DNA of 34,558 bases, from the NCBI GenBank assembly GCA_023137615.1, contig JAGLOS010000006.1, positions 1 to 34,558 on the forward strand, written 5' to 3'. The notes below the pieces were generated by a model. That model saw nothing but the letters and a program-made list of their open reading frames with translations. It did no database searches and was not told the DNA's origin. The stretch is from Minisyncoccota bacterium. Lineage in GTDB: Bacteria; Patescibacteriota; Minisyncoccia; Phycocordibacterales; JAGLOS01. Position 1 is the first letter of the stretch. Each line of letters starts with the position of its first letter. Below are positions 17,623 to 28,077 of the stretch, one piece after another. The position numbers and the translations under genes were made by a program.

Positions 17623-19338
17623 TTACTTTTTGTTATTATCTAATAGATCTATTTGTTTTTGTTTATCTTGTATCTTTTTTAATAACTCTTTCTCTTGTTC
17701 TTCCGACATGCCTGCTTGGGACAATCCTTTTTTCAATTCCACAGCTTCTTCTTTCAGAGTTTCTCTTTGTAAATTAGTAATCATATCCTCAACAATTTTT
17801 TGAGCAGTTGTTTCTTGGTTGCAATATATCTCCGCTTCAAAGATAAGTCTTCCTTTTTCTTCTTTTGGCACATCTTCTTCGATCTTCGTTTTATCTCCAC
17901 CTGCCTCAACGTATCTTTTTTTGACCGCTTCAATATCTATCTCTTTCTTCTCTAAACCTTCCTGCCACAAAATAATACCTAGCATCTTTTCTTCAATTTT
18001 TTTCTTACGAGAAAAAATATCTTTCCACTCAACTTCTTTTTGTTGAAATTCTTTTTGTTGTATTCTTGCCGGAACTTTTTCCAGATCATCCCAGACAGAC
18101 TGCTCAGCAACCTGTATCTTATCGGCAATTTTAGAGACATAACGCCCTTGTTCCATTGATCTGTTCAAACATTTGACAAAGGGTAATATTATTTCTCTAA
18201 CTCCTTTTAATTTTGTTCGATCATCTTTATTTTCTCGTATCACATGATCAAGATAAAAATCAATAATAGGTTCTGCGTCTGCAATCAACTTTATCCATTT
18301 ATTGGAATTTTCCAGAATAATATCCGCAGGGTCTTTTCCTTTTGACATATTAACGATCTTCACCTCAAACCCTTCAGCCAGAGCCAGCCCTATACCTCTT
18401 TCCGCTGCATTTACTCCCGCATCGTCCGCATCAAAAGCAAAAATAAGATTATCTGCGGTACGATGGATCAGATTAAGATGTCGCTCGCTTAAAGCTGTTC
18501 CGGACACAGCAACTACATTTTCCACACCGACTTGATGCGACATAACAAGATCCATTTGCCCCTCTACAAAAACACAGATATTGCCTTTGCGGATAGCTTG
18601 TTTTGCTTTGTCAAAACCATACAGTATTTCTGATTTGTTATAGATCTCCGTTTCCGGACTGTTTACATATTTGGCTGTTTTGTCTTCCGGTTTTTCTGAG
18701 ATATGAAAAACTCTTCCGGAAAACGCAACGATCTTACCTGAGCTGTTCGCAATGGGGAACATTATGCGTCCGCGAAATCTATCATAATACCCTTTGTCAC
18801 CCTTTACAACAAGTCCTGCTTTTTCCATAACTTGTGTCGAGAATCCCTTTGCAAGCAAGTGGTCGTACAAAGTATTCCACTCCTCAAGAGCATACCCGAC
18901 CCGAAATTGCTTGGCGGTCTTACCCGTCATCCCGCGTTTTTTCAAATAAGCAATTACTTTTTCTTGTTTCGGCAACTGCGCCTCATAAAACCGCGTAGCT
19001 ACTTCAAGCGCCGTTAATATTGCATCCCTCTCATTGCGTACAGCCGCACTTTCTTTTTTCAACTCGACACCGGCACGATCAGCAAGAACCTTAAGCGCTC
19101 CGACGAAGTCTACACCCTCCATCTCTTGGATAAACGTAAACATATCACCACCTTTACCGGAAGAAAAACAGTAATATAATCCTTGGTCTGGCGACACAAA
19201 GAATGATGGAGTGCGCTCATTTGTAAACGGTGATCTTGCCTTATAGTTCTTTCCGGCTTTTTGGAGTTTAATATACGACTCGACCACGTCTACAATATTA
19301 ATTCGCGTTTTTATTTGTTCTACAGCGTCTCGTGACAT
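17623..19338 (-). CDS. dnaG: DNA primase DnaG
   Basis: IKTRINIVDVVESYIKLQKAGKNYKARSPFTNERTPSFFVSPDQGLYYCFSSGKGGDMFTFIQEMEG; TOPRIM VFVEGQMDLVMSHQVGVENVVAVSGTAL, AFDADDAG. Confidence 0.93.
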   Translation of the reverse strand: MSRDAVEQIKTRINIVDVVESYIKLQKAGKNYKARSPFTNERTPSFFVSPDQGLYYCFSSGKGGDMFTFIQEMEGVDFVGALKVLADRAGVELKKESAAVRNERDAILTALEVATRFYEAQLPKQEKVIAYLKKRGMTGKTAKQFRVGYALEEWNTLYDHLLAKGFSTQVMEKAGLVVKGDKGYYDRFRGRIMFPIANSSGKIVAFSGRVFHISEKPEDKTAKYVNSPETEIYNKSEILYGFDKAKQAIRKGNICVFVEGQMDLVMSHQVGVENVVAVSGTALSERHLNLIHRTADNLIFAFDADDAGVNAAERGIGLALAEGFEVKIVNMSKGKDPADIILENSNKWIKLIADAEPIIDFYLDHVIRENKDDRTKLKGVREIILPFVKCLNRSMEQGRYVSKIADKIQVAEQSVWDDLEKVPARIQQKEFQQKEVEWKDIFSRKKKIEEKMLGIILWQEGLEKKEIDIEAVKKRYVEAGGDKTKIEEDVPKEEKGRLIFEAEIYCNQETTAQKIVEDMITNLQRETLKEEAVELKKGLSQAGMSEEQEKELLKKIQDKQKQIDLLDNNKK

Positions 19339-19405
19339 ATCGTTAGTTTTTTTTGTCTTTACCTCAGTCTCATAGTCTCATCATCTGCCAAGGCCACAGA
19401 CGATA

Positions 19406-22400
19406 CTAATCTTTCTTGGAATATTCCTCAGTCTCTTTGTCTTTATTGTCGCCAAAACCTGTTCCGGCCGGAATGAGGCGGCCGATAATAACATTTTCTT
19501 TAAGTCCTCGTAGAGAATCAACACGTCCTTCAACAGACGCATTGATAAGAATACGCGTTGTGTGTTGAAATGATGCCGCTGAAAGCCAACTGCTTGTGGT
19601 CAATGACACTTCTGATATTCCAAGGACAAGCGGTTCTTCCTTTGCCTGAATTCCGTTCTCATTTTCAACTCGTTCGTTCTCTATTGCAAACAATGATTTC
19701 TCAACAATGTTATTTGCGGTAAACTTGGTGTCTCCGGCTTCTTTGATCCGTACACGAGAGAACATCTGTCGTATAATGACCTCAATATGTTTTGGAGAAA
19801 TAGAGGCGCCTTGAAGTTCATATATCTTCAATACTTCACTTGTTATATATTCTTCCGCAACTTCTCTTCCTCCATACTTGAACAATTCAGCAATATTTGC
19901 AGAACCATCAGTAAGTAATTGCCCCTTTTTGACCTTGTCGCCGGGTTTTACAAGCGGCATACGTTTGATAGATGCTGAATATTCAATCTCTTTGCTTTTC
20001 TTTGTTTTGCTTGGTTCAACGTCAGGAATCACGACAATCTTCTTCTCTTTGTCTGTTGTTTCAACATCGCTTACTTCTCCATCTGTTTTACTTATAACAG
20101 CCGGACTCTTCGGAATTCTTCTCTCAAAGATCTCCTCAACACGCGGAAGTCCCATAGTGATATCCCCTCCTACGGCGGCGACACCTCCCTGGTGAAATGT
20201 ACGCATGGTAAGTTGTGTTCCCGGCTCACCAATTGCCTGCGCTGCTACAATTCCGACGGCTTCTCCTTTTTTTACAAGTTCATTTCGACCAAGGTCCGTA
20301 CCATAACACTTTTGGCAAATACCATACTGCGTTTTGCAAGTAAGTGGTGTACGAACCATCACCTCCTCGACACCCTCTTCATCGATCATTGCGGCATCTT
20401 TTTTGGTAAGTAGGTGTCCCTTTTTGAACAACACCTTTCCTTTCGGATCAACAACCTCTTTCGAAATAATTCGTCCGCGAATACGTTTTGGGAACGGAAT
20501 TTCCATGCCAATTCCCTTTTTTACTCGTACTATTTTACGTCCCTGTGTATCACCACAATTTTCCTCCGTAATAATCCCATTTTGTGCAACATCAACTAAA
20601 CGCCGCGTGAGATATCCGGCTTTTGCCGTATTAAGTGCCGTATCAACCAAACCTTTTCGAGAACCATGTGTGGTCACAAAGTATTCAAGAGGTGAGAGCC
20701 CCTCAACATTCGACGGAGTGATCGGAAAATCAATGGTCCGTCCCGCTGTGTTGATGATGAGTCCTTTCATCCCCCCCATTTGCACGATAGCATTGATCGA
20801 ACCTCGAGCCCCCGACGAGAGCATGTCTTTCACGGAACTATTCTCTATCAATGTATTCGGCATGATCTCCTCGATCTTTTTTCTCGTTCCCTGCCATATT
20901 TCAATAGTCTTTCGATATCGCTCTTCTTCAGACAACAGACCATCTTGATATTGTTCTGCTACTACATCGGCAGCGTCTCGCGATCCTTGGATAATATCCT
21001 TTTTTTCTTCCGGGACGTTCACATCATCAATACCCCATGTGATACCCGATCTCATTACATACTTATATCCAAAGTCTTTTATCTTATCGAGTATCTTCGG
21101 GGCTTCTTCAAGACCATATTGACTGATAAGATCCTCGATGATCTTTGAAAGTTCCTTGTTTATAACTTCATTGTTCACGTATGGGAAATCTTTTGGTAAC
21201 ACACTGTTGAAAAGTAATCGTCCCACTGTGGTCTCGAACACTTCTCCATTGAATTGACTATACTTCGGACTATCTGTTGGAAGAACCTTGATCTTTGCAC
21301 GAAACCCAACAACACCAAAATCGTATGAAGTAATGGCGCTGTTTGGCGTAGGAAAAGATTTACCTTCACCTTTCTCGCCTTTAACCATCTTTGTCATCCA
21401 ATATACACCCAAGACAATATCGAGTTTTGGATTTGCAATAACCTCTCCAGATCCCGGACCAAGCAAATTCTTGTTTGAAGCAAGAAGCTCGCGAGCTTCT
21501 TGCCGCGCTTTTTCTGAAAGGGGTACATGTACCGCCATTTGATCACCATCAAAGTCAGCGTTGAAAGCGGTACAAACAAGCGGATGTACTTGAATAGCGT
21601 CTCCTTCAATAAGCACCGGCTGAAACGCCTGAATACCGAGACGATGAAGTGTTGGAGCGCGGTTAAGCATCACATACTTATCTTTTGTTACCTCTTCAAG
21701 AATAGCCCATACTTCCGGCATCTTTTCATCAATAAGTTTTCCGGCACCACGAATGTTAAAGGCCAGTTCCTTCTCAAGAATTTTAGAAATAACAAACGGT
21801 CGGAACAGCTCCAATGCCATATGTTTAGGTAAACCACATTGATTAATGTGTAAATTCGGACCAACAACGATCACTGAACGACCTGAATAGTCAACACGTT
21901 TTCCAAGAAGATTCTGTCGGAAAAGACCTTGTTTTCCTTTCAATACATCGGAAAGTGATTTTAGCTGTCTCTTCTGCGCTTGACTCATTGCAACAGACTG
22001 TCCGTGACGGATCGAATTGTCTATCAACGCATCAACAGATTCCTGCAAAATACGTTTTTCATTTCTCAAAATAACATCCGGTGCACCGATATCCTTTAGC
22101 TTTTTTAGTCGATTGTTTCGATTTATAACACGCCGATACAGATCGTTTACATCACTGGTTGCATGACGCCCTCCCTCCAATGCTACCATCGGACGAAGTG
22201 CCGGTGGTGTTACCGGAATTACAGTCATAAACATCCATTCCGGACGAATATTCGATTTCAGCATTGCTCGTGAAAGAGTAAGCCGTTTAAGCAATTTGGG
22301 TCGTTCCGCAGCACCGGATTTTTCAAGTTTTTCTTCTAAATTTTGTACCAGCTCCTTGAGATCAATGTTCTTGAATATCTCATAGATAGCTTCCGCGCCA

Positions 22401-23044
22401 ATCCCCGCTTCAAAGATCGTCCCGTATTTTACCGAATATTTATGATAAGTTATCTCATCGATCACTCGTCCTTTTTCGATACCTTGAACCTCTCGTTTGG
22501 TCTCCATAAGCATCTCTTTGAGCTTCTCTCGAGATTTGTCATCCTGAAGTGTCTTGAGTTTGGTTTTATACTCCGTTTCAATATCCCGAAGAACCTGATC
22601 ACGTTCCTTTTCAACAACATCAGTAATAATATATCCGGCAAAGTAGATAACTTTCTCCAGATCAGATATCGGCAATCCGAGAAGAAGTCCAATTCGTGAC
22701 GGTACACCGCGCAAGAACCAAATATGCGCGACGGGGGACGCAAGCTCCACATGCCCCATCCTCTCTCGTCGAACGACTGATCGTGTTACTTCAACACCAC
22801 ACTTTTCACACGTGATACCTTTGTAACGGATCTTTTTGTATTTTCCGCAATAACATTCATAGTCTTTTTCCGGACCAAAGATCCGTTCATCAAAAAGACC
22901 TCCTCGTTCGCTTCTTTGCGTTCGATAATTGATCGTCTCCGGTTTGGTAACCTCACCATACGACCATTCCTTGATCCTTTCGGGTGATGCGAGTTTTATC
23001 ATTACCGCATCAAAATCTTTTGTGTTTTCTTTTGATGTGTTCAT
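19406..23044 (-). CDS. rpoC: DNA-directed RNA polymerase subunit beta'
   Basis: [25 protein letters not shown] zinc site; [16 protein letters not shown] catalytic motif; start set at [10 protein letters not shown]. Confidence 0.97.
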   Translation of the reverse strand: MNTSKENTKDFDAVMIKLASPERIKEWSYGEVTKPETINYRTQRSERGGLFDERIFGPEKDYECYCGKYKKIRYKGITCEKCGVEVTRSVVRRERMGHVELASPVAHIWFLRGVPSRIGLLLGLPISDLEKVIYFAGYIITDVVEKERDQVLRDIETEYKTKLKTLQDDKSREKLKEMLMETKREVQGIEKGRVIDEITYHKYSVKYGTIFEAGIGAEAIYEIFKNIDLKELVQNLEEKLEKSGAAERPKLLKRLTLSRAMLKSNIRPEWMFMTVIPVTPPALRPMVALEGGRHATSDVNDLYRRVINRNNRLKKLKDIGAPDVILRNEKRILQESVDALIDNSIRHGQSVAMSQAQKRQLKSLSDVLKGKQGLFRQNLLGKRVDYSGRSVIVVGPNLHINQCGLPKHMALELFRPFVISKILEKELAFNIRGAGKLIDEKMPEVWAILEEVTKDKYVMLNRAPTLHRLGIQAFQPVLIEGDAIQVHPLVCTAFNADFDGDQMAVHVPLSEKARQEARELLASNKNLLGPGSGEVIANPKLDIVLGVYWMTKMVKGEKGEGKSFPTPNSAITSYDFGVVGFRAKIKVLPTDSPKYSQFNGEVFETTVGRLLFNSVLPKDFPYVNNEVINKELSKIIEDLISQYGLEEAPKILDKIKDFGYKYVMRSGITWGIDDVNVPEEKKDIIQGSRDAADVVAEQYQDGLLSEEERYRKTIEIWQGTRKKIEEIMPNTLIENSSVKDMLSSGARGSINAIVQMGGMKGLIINTAGRTIDFPITPSNVEGLSPLEYFVTTHGSRKGLVDTALNTAKAGYLTRRLVDVAQNGIITEENCGDTQGRKIVRVKKGIGMEIPFPKRIRGRIISKEVVDPKGKVLFKKGHLLTKKDAAMIDEEGVEEVMVRTPLTCKTQYGICQKCYGTDLGRNELVKKGEAVGIVAAQAIGEPGTQLTMRTFHQGGVAAVGGDITMGLPRVEEIFERRIPKSPAVISKTDGEVSDVETTDKEKKIVVIPDVEPSKTKKSKEIEYSASIKRMPLVKPGDKVKKGQLLTDGSANIAELFKYGGREVAEEYITSEVLKIYELQGASISPKHIEVIIRQMFSRVRIKEAGDTKFTANNIVEKSLFAIENERVENENGIQAKEEPLVLGISEVSLTTSSWLSAASFQHTTRILINASVEGRVDSLRGLKENVIIGRLIPAGTGFGDNKDKETEEYSKKD

Positions 23045-23045
23045 A

Positions 23046-26000
23046 TTATTTCTTGTTACTATCACCCACTTTTAATAACTGAACATCAAGTGCCAAGCCG
23101 CGCATATTGCTCAACAAAACGTTGAACGCAGCGGGAATATTCGGCGGTCTGATAGGTTCATTTTTGATGATCGCGTCAAATGTCGCTGATCGGCCGAGGA
23201 TATCATCTGATTTTACCGTAAGCATTTCACGGAGGATATGAGCGGCTCCATATCCTTCAAGCGCCCACACTTCCATTTCTCCAAATCTCTGTCCTCCTCC
23301 TTGTGCCTTTCCTCCAAGGGGCTGCTGTGTGATCAAAGAGTACGGACCAATACTACGCATATGAACTTTATCTTCAACCATGTGATGCAATTTCAAAACA
23401 TACATATATCCAACGGCTATGTCCTGTTCGAACGGCTCACCTGTTCGTCCATCGTAGAGTTTTACCTTTCCTGTTTCTGAAATTCCAGCCTCCACCAACT
23501 CTTTCTTGATCTCCTCCTTTTTAGCACCAAGGAATGTTGGCACGATCGCTTGATAATTAAGTGCGTTCGCAGCCATACCAAGATGTAATTCAAGAATTTG
23601 TCCGAGATTCATTCGAGAAGGCACACCAAGCGGAGTCAAGATAACATCGATCGGTGTCCCATCCTCCATATACGGCATTTCTTCTTCCGGTAAAATGATC
23701 GAGATAACACCTTTGTTACCGTGTCGCCCAGCAAGCTTATCTCCGATTGAAATATTTCGAAGTTGCGCCACTTCAATATGGATCCGTTTAATAATACCTG
23801 AATCAAGCGCATCTCCGTTCTCCCGTGAAAATACTTTTACTCCAACAATACGTCCGCGTTTTCCATGTTCCATTCGAAGCGAAGTATCTTTCACATCACG
23901 CGCTTTCTCTCCAAAGATAGAACGGAGAAGCCGCTCTTCAGGTGTGAGCTCCGCCTCTCCTTTTGGTGTGATCTTACCAACCAAAATATCTCCCGGCTCG
24001 ACCACCGCACCAATTCGCACAACTCCTTCTTCATCCAGATCTTTGAGTTTCACTTCACCTACATTTGGAATATCGTGGGTAGTGATCTCCGGACCAAGCT
24101 TGGTATCACGAACATTCACTACAAATTCATCGGTGTGAATTGTAGTAAACACGCTATTTTTCACTAATTTCTCCGAGATGATGATGGCATCTTCATAATT
24201 TTGACCGTTCCACGTCATAAATGCGACAAACACATTTTGACCAAGAGCGATCTGCCCATGGTCTGTCGATGAAGTATCTGCCATAACACCTCCACGCTTC
24301 ATCTTGTCTCCAATGTTTACGATCGGTCGTTGGTGAAATGATGTAAATCCATTTGTTCGAACAAAATTGACCAGTTTGTGTGTCTTCTCTTTGCCGTTCT
24401 TGTATTTCATCACTATTTTCTTTGCGTCAACTCCAACAACTTCTCCATCATCATCCGCAAGGATAAGACGTCCGGTGTCTTTTGCCGCAATTTCTTCCAT
24501 ACCGGTCGCAACAAGCGGTGCCTCGGGCACAATACACGGTGTTGCTTGTTTCTGCATATTTGATCCCATAAGTGCTCGGTTTGCATCGTTATGCTCCAAG
24601 AACGGTACCATTGACGTTGCAATAGAAAATGGTTGATTCGCGGCAACATCGATAAATTCAACTTCACTCTTATCCATAAGACTAATTTTCGTCTTGTATC
24701 GCGTAATCACACGATCTTCAAGTATTTTTCCTGTCTTTGTGTCAAAATTAGTCCCTCCATGGGTTATTTTATATTTTTCTTCTTCAAGTGCGTCTAAATA
24801 TACGATCTCATCTAGGATCTTTCCATTCTTTACTTTTGCGTAAGGTGTCTCGATCATGCCAAAGTCATTCACTCGGGCAAAAACAGACAAACGCAAGATA
24901 AGACCAATGTTCGGACCTTCAGGTGTATGAATAGGACAAAGACGTCCATAATGAGAAGTGTGCACATCACGAACTTCCAATCCGGCACGCTCACGCGTAA
25001 GACCTCCCGGACCAAGTGCTGAAAGCGTTCTCAAATGCTCTATCTCCGACAAAACATTTTCCTGCTTCATAAACTGCGATAGTTGGTTTGTTGTAAAAAA
25101 TTCTTTAATTCGCGCCTGAAGAGGTCGTGGCGAAATAAACTGAATAGGGTTAGTCGTTGAAGTGTCGATCGTAGACATTCTGTCCTGAATGTTTCTTTTC
25201 ATTTGAGACATACCGACACGCATTTTTTGCATCATCATCTCTCCGACAAACCGCACCCTTCTTGAACCAAGATGGTCAATATCGTCCGGCTGTGCATCAA
25301 GAGTATTATTCAAGATCGCAATATGAGACACAATGTGAACGATGTCATCAATAGAAAGGGTCTTGCGTTGAATATCTTTCCCTTTGAGATCCTCTCCAAA
25401 ACGCTTATTAAACTTGAATCGTCCCACATCAGAAAGGTCATACCTTTCATCGCTAAAGATCGTCCGGATAAATTCCTTTGCATTTTCAGGTGTTGCAAGA
25501 TCACCGTCTCGAAGACGTCTGTGGATCTCAATATATGAATCATTCGCATTTTTTGCCGTATCTTTTTCCAAAGACGCTTTAATGTATGGTAGAGCAAGAG
25601 AGTTCTTAAATTCTTTAAGCATATCTGCCTCCTTTTCCATACCAAACGCTCGAAGAAGTGATGTGATCGGGAATTTTCGCTTTCGATCAATACGTACGTA
25701 CATCGCGCCATCTGCTTCTGTCTCGATCTCAACCCACACGCCACGTGCAGGAATGATCTTTCCACCAAAATATCTTTTTCCTTTGGTTTCCTTGGCAGTA
25801 AAGAAAATACCAAATGATCGCGCAAGTTGCGGAACGACCACACGCTCAACTCCGTTTATAATAAACGTACCGTGCTCGGTCATAAGCGGAAAATCCGCCA
25901 TAAATATTTCCTGTTCTTTGGTCGAGTCAAAGGTCTTGTTCTCAAGTTCAACCGTTACTCGAAGCGGAGCTTCGTATGTCATACGATTTAATTTCGCATG

Positions 26001-26216
26001 ATACTCATCAAACTTTGGCTTTGAAAGTTCAAAGTTTGTAAACTTTAATTTGAACTTCTTGCCGGAATAATCCTCTATCGGTGAGAATTCCTTAAATATT
26101 TGTTTTAATCCCTCTTCTACAAGCAACTTATACGAAAGTATTTGATTTTCCACCAAATTTGGTGTTTCGATAAGTGGTTTCTTATAGCGTAAGAAATATT
26201 TCTTTTCTTTGTTCAT
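23046..26216 (-). CDS. rpoB: DNA-directed RNA polymerase subunit beta
   Basis: [81 protein letters not shown]; start set at MNKEKKYF. Confidence 0.97.
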   Translation of the reverse strand: [1056 protein letters not shown]

Positions 26217-26238
26217 ATGTAACAAACTAAAATAGGAA

Positions 26239-26273
26239 AAGGCAACAAAAATTGCCTTACATTAATAAAAGGC
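26239..26273 (-). promoter_or_regulatory. Attenuator-like alternative hairpins immediately upstream of rpoB
   Basis: Minus: GCCTT-ttattaatgt-AAGGC overlaps AAGGCAA-tttttg-TTGCCTT followed by TTCCTATTTT. Confidence 0.45.
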
Positions 26274-26561
26274 TGATAAAAAATTATATTTATTTTTTAG
26301 TGGTGAATATGATGTATCAAGGTACCTGTTGATACTTAACCAGAACTTGCGATTTTAGTGAATTTCTTTGTTGTCTTCGTCGTTCCAACACTCGTCGTAT
26401 CGACACACGACTCCTGTTTTCACCCCTTGACTCCTCGAACTCCATCCGAGGTTACAAGTTCTGCCTTGCTAAAAAATGTTAGAAAACCCGTCAATCTTCT
26501 AACTTCTATTAAAATATCTATTCAACCACCACTCAATCGAGATATTTACTTTGTGAACACA

Positions 26562-26589
26562 AGTATACACAAATCCAGAGACATGTCAA
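26562..26589 (-). promoter_or_regulatory. Consensus-like sigma70 promoter for rpoBC
   Basis: Minus strand TTGACA-16 nt-TATACT. Confidence 0.65.
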
Positions 26590-26661
26590 TATGCCCTAAT
26601 TTTTTGGGTTCTTCAATCTTTTAATATTAAAAGTCGCTGCATATAGTCTTTGCTTCGACTT

Positions 26662-26697
26662 GGAACCTGCCTAGATATGAGATTCTGGGCAGGTTCC
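26662..26697. other. GC-rich stem-loop, unassigned
   Basis: GGAACCTGCC...GGCAGGTTCC, perfect 10-bp stem, 16-nt loop. Confidence 0.7.
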
Positions 26698-26821
26698 CGC
26701 TCATTATATCATAAATTTTGAGTATGCAAGATAGGTTATGCACAGGACTTCACATAATAGATCACACCACATATATCTATTTTGTGTGGGGTCTGACCCC
26801 CGATATTTTACTTTCTGCTTG

Positions 26822-27484
26822 TTACTTTTTACTCCCCCTTTTCCACTCCTCGATATTTTTATGATGTCCAGAGAGCAACACTTTCGGGACTCGATACTTC
26901 TTCCCTCCACATTCATACACCTCAGGTCGTGTATACATCTCATGTGACGACACTCGACTTTCTTCGATCGAGCTCATGTTACCGAGAACATCCGGTACAC
27001 GACGTGCGATCACATCCAACATTACCATCGCCGGAAGTTCTCCTCCGGTAAGAACATAGTTACCGATCGAAATATCTTCCGCTTTAAATATTTTTTTTAC
27101 CCGCGCATCAATTCCTTCATAACGACCACAAATAATAATAATATCGGTATATTTATTTTTTATTATTTTATCAGCATAGGTATTAGAGAACTCTTTACCT
27201 CCCGGGCTTGTCATAATTATTTTTATTTTACCTTTTATTTTTCTGCGTGCGATCTTTTGCTGTACCTTTTTCACCGCAAGCACTATCGGATCTACTGCCA
27301 TAATCATACCAGGGCCTCCTCCATACGGGATATCATCAACCTTCTTGTGTTTGTTTTTCGTATAGTCACGTGGATTATAAACAGACACTGCAATTTTCTT
27401 TTTTATAATTCCACGACCAATAACACCAGTGGAAAGATACGGCTGAACAACTTCTGGAAAAATTGTAATAATATGAAAATTCAT
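26822..27484 (-). CDS. trmD: tRNA (guanine-N1)-methyltransferase TrmD
   Basis: MNFHIITIFPEVVQPYLSTGVIGRGI..., DDIPYGGGPGMIM, IIICGRYEGIDARV, EDISIGNYVLTGGELPAMVMLDVIARRVPDVLG. Confidence 0.96.
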   Translation of the reverse strand: MNFHIITIFPEVVQPYLSTGVIGRGIIKKKIAVSVYNPRDYTKNKHKKVDDIPYGGGPGMIMAVDPIVLAVKKVQQKIARRKIKGKIKIIMTSPGGKEFSNTYADKIIKNKYTDIIIICGRYEGIDARVKKIFKAEDISIGNYVLTGGELPAMVMLDVIARRVPDVLGNMSSIEESRVSSHEMYTRPEVYECGGKKYRVPKVLLSGHHKNIEEWKRGSKK

Positions 27485-27495
27485 AACAAATAGTA

Positions 27496-27613
27496 TATAG
27501 TAAATAGTATCTAGTATCTAGTTAATTTTTTCTGAAAGGAAAAATTACAAAAAGAAAAACGCGCGTTGCGCGTTTTTCTCCTAGATACTAATTACTAGTT
27601 ACTAGTTACTATA
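27496..27613. repeat. Inverted-repeat-flanked intergenic element carrying a palindromic terminator
   Basis: Left arm TATAGTAAATAGTATCTAGTATCTAG (27496-27521), right arm CTAGATACTAATTACTAGTTACTAGTTACTATA (27581-27613), imperfect reverse complements. Confidence 0.6.
27554..27578. terminator. Bidirectional intrinsic terminator
   Basis: GAAAAACGCGC-gtt-GCGCGTTTTTC. Confidence 0.85.
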
Positions 27614-27965
27614 ATTTCAAGTCCTCCATCGCCTGATCAACTTCATCAGAAGCGCTTGTTGCGCTTGCTTCTGGAGCTAATGTTTCTTCTGTTGCTTTTG
27701 GCGCTCGTGTACTTCCTTCAGGTTCGTTTATCTTCAGGTTGATACGTGCGTTATTTCGCAATCCAACAACACGGAGAAGTGTTCGAATAGCTTTTGCAGT
27801 ATTACCTGATCGTCCAATGATCTTGCCCATATCATCCGGATGAACATCGAGTGTGAGCAATACGCCCATCTCATCGACGATCCGCACGATCTTTACATCA
27901 TCGGGATTATCAACTAATGATTTAACGACTGTTTCTAGAAATTCTTCGTCTCTTTCTTTTGCCAT
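27609..27965 (-). CDS. khpA: KH-domain RNA-binding protein KhpA
   Basis: FLETVVKSLVDNPDDVKIV...VHPDDMGKIIGRSGNTAKAIRTLLRVVG (GxxG KH loop), located between rpsP and trmD. Confidence 0.9.
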   Translation of the reverse strand: MAKERDEEFLETVVKSLVDNPDDVKIVRIVDEMGVLLTLDVHPDDMGKIIGRSGNTAKAIRTLLRVVGLRNNARINLKINEPEGSTRAPKATEETLAPEASATSASDEVDQAMEDLKL

Positions 27966-28029
27966 TTTAGTTTTTCTTTCAACTAGACTAATAATGTGAT
28001 GCTCTTAAAAATGAGCATAACTGGTGTAA

Positions 28030-28057
28030 ATTATATTTTACCCACATCGTTTGTCAA
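28030..28057 (-). promoter_or_regulatory. Consensus sigma70 promoter
   Basis: Minus strand TTGACA-16 nt-TATAAT, upstream of khpA. Confidence 0.7.
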
Positions 28058-28077
28058 CAATGAGATGTCCACAAATT

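Noticed and set aside
19878-25999. Numerous antisense ORFs within rpoC/rpoB (e.g. 20334-20948, 23695-24138, 25310-25849, 25384-26001)
   Set aside because: They lie antisense or out of frame inside highly conserved genes; no independent coding evidence.
26329-26445. Minus-strand 42-codon Arg-rich ORF (MEFEESRGENRSRVSIRRVLERRRQQRNS...) in the rpoBC leader
   Set aside because: Its ATG lies inside a hairpin and the codon usage (CGA, AGG) is unlike that of neighbours; could be a leader peptide but unsupported.
26358-26624. 88-aa plus-strand ORF in the rpoB-trmD gap
   Set aside because: No recognisable features; overlaps the putative minus-strand promoter and structured rpoBC leader.
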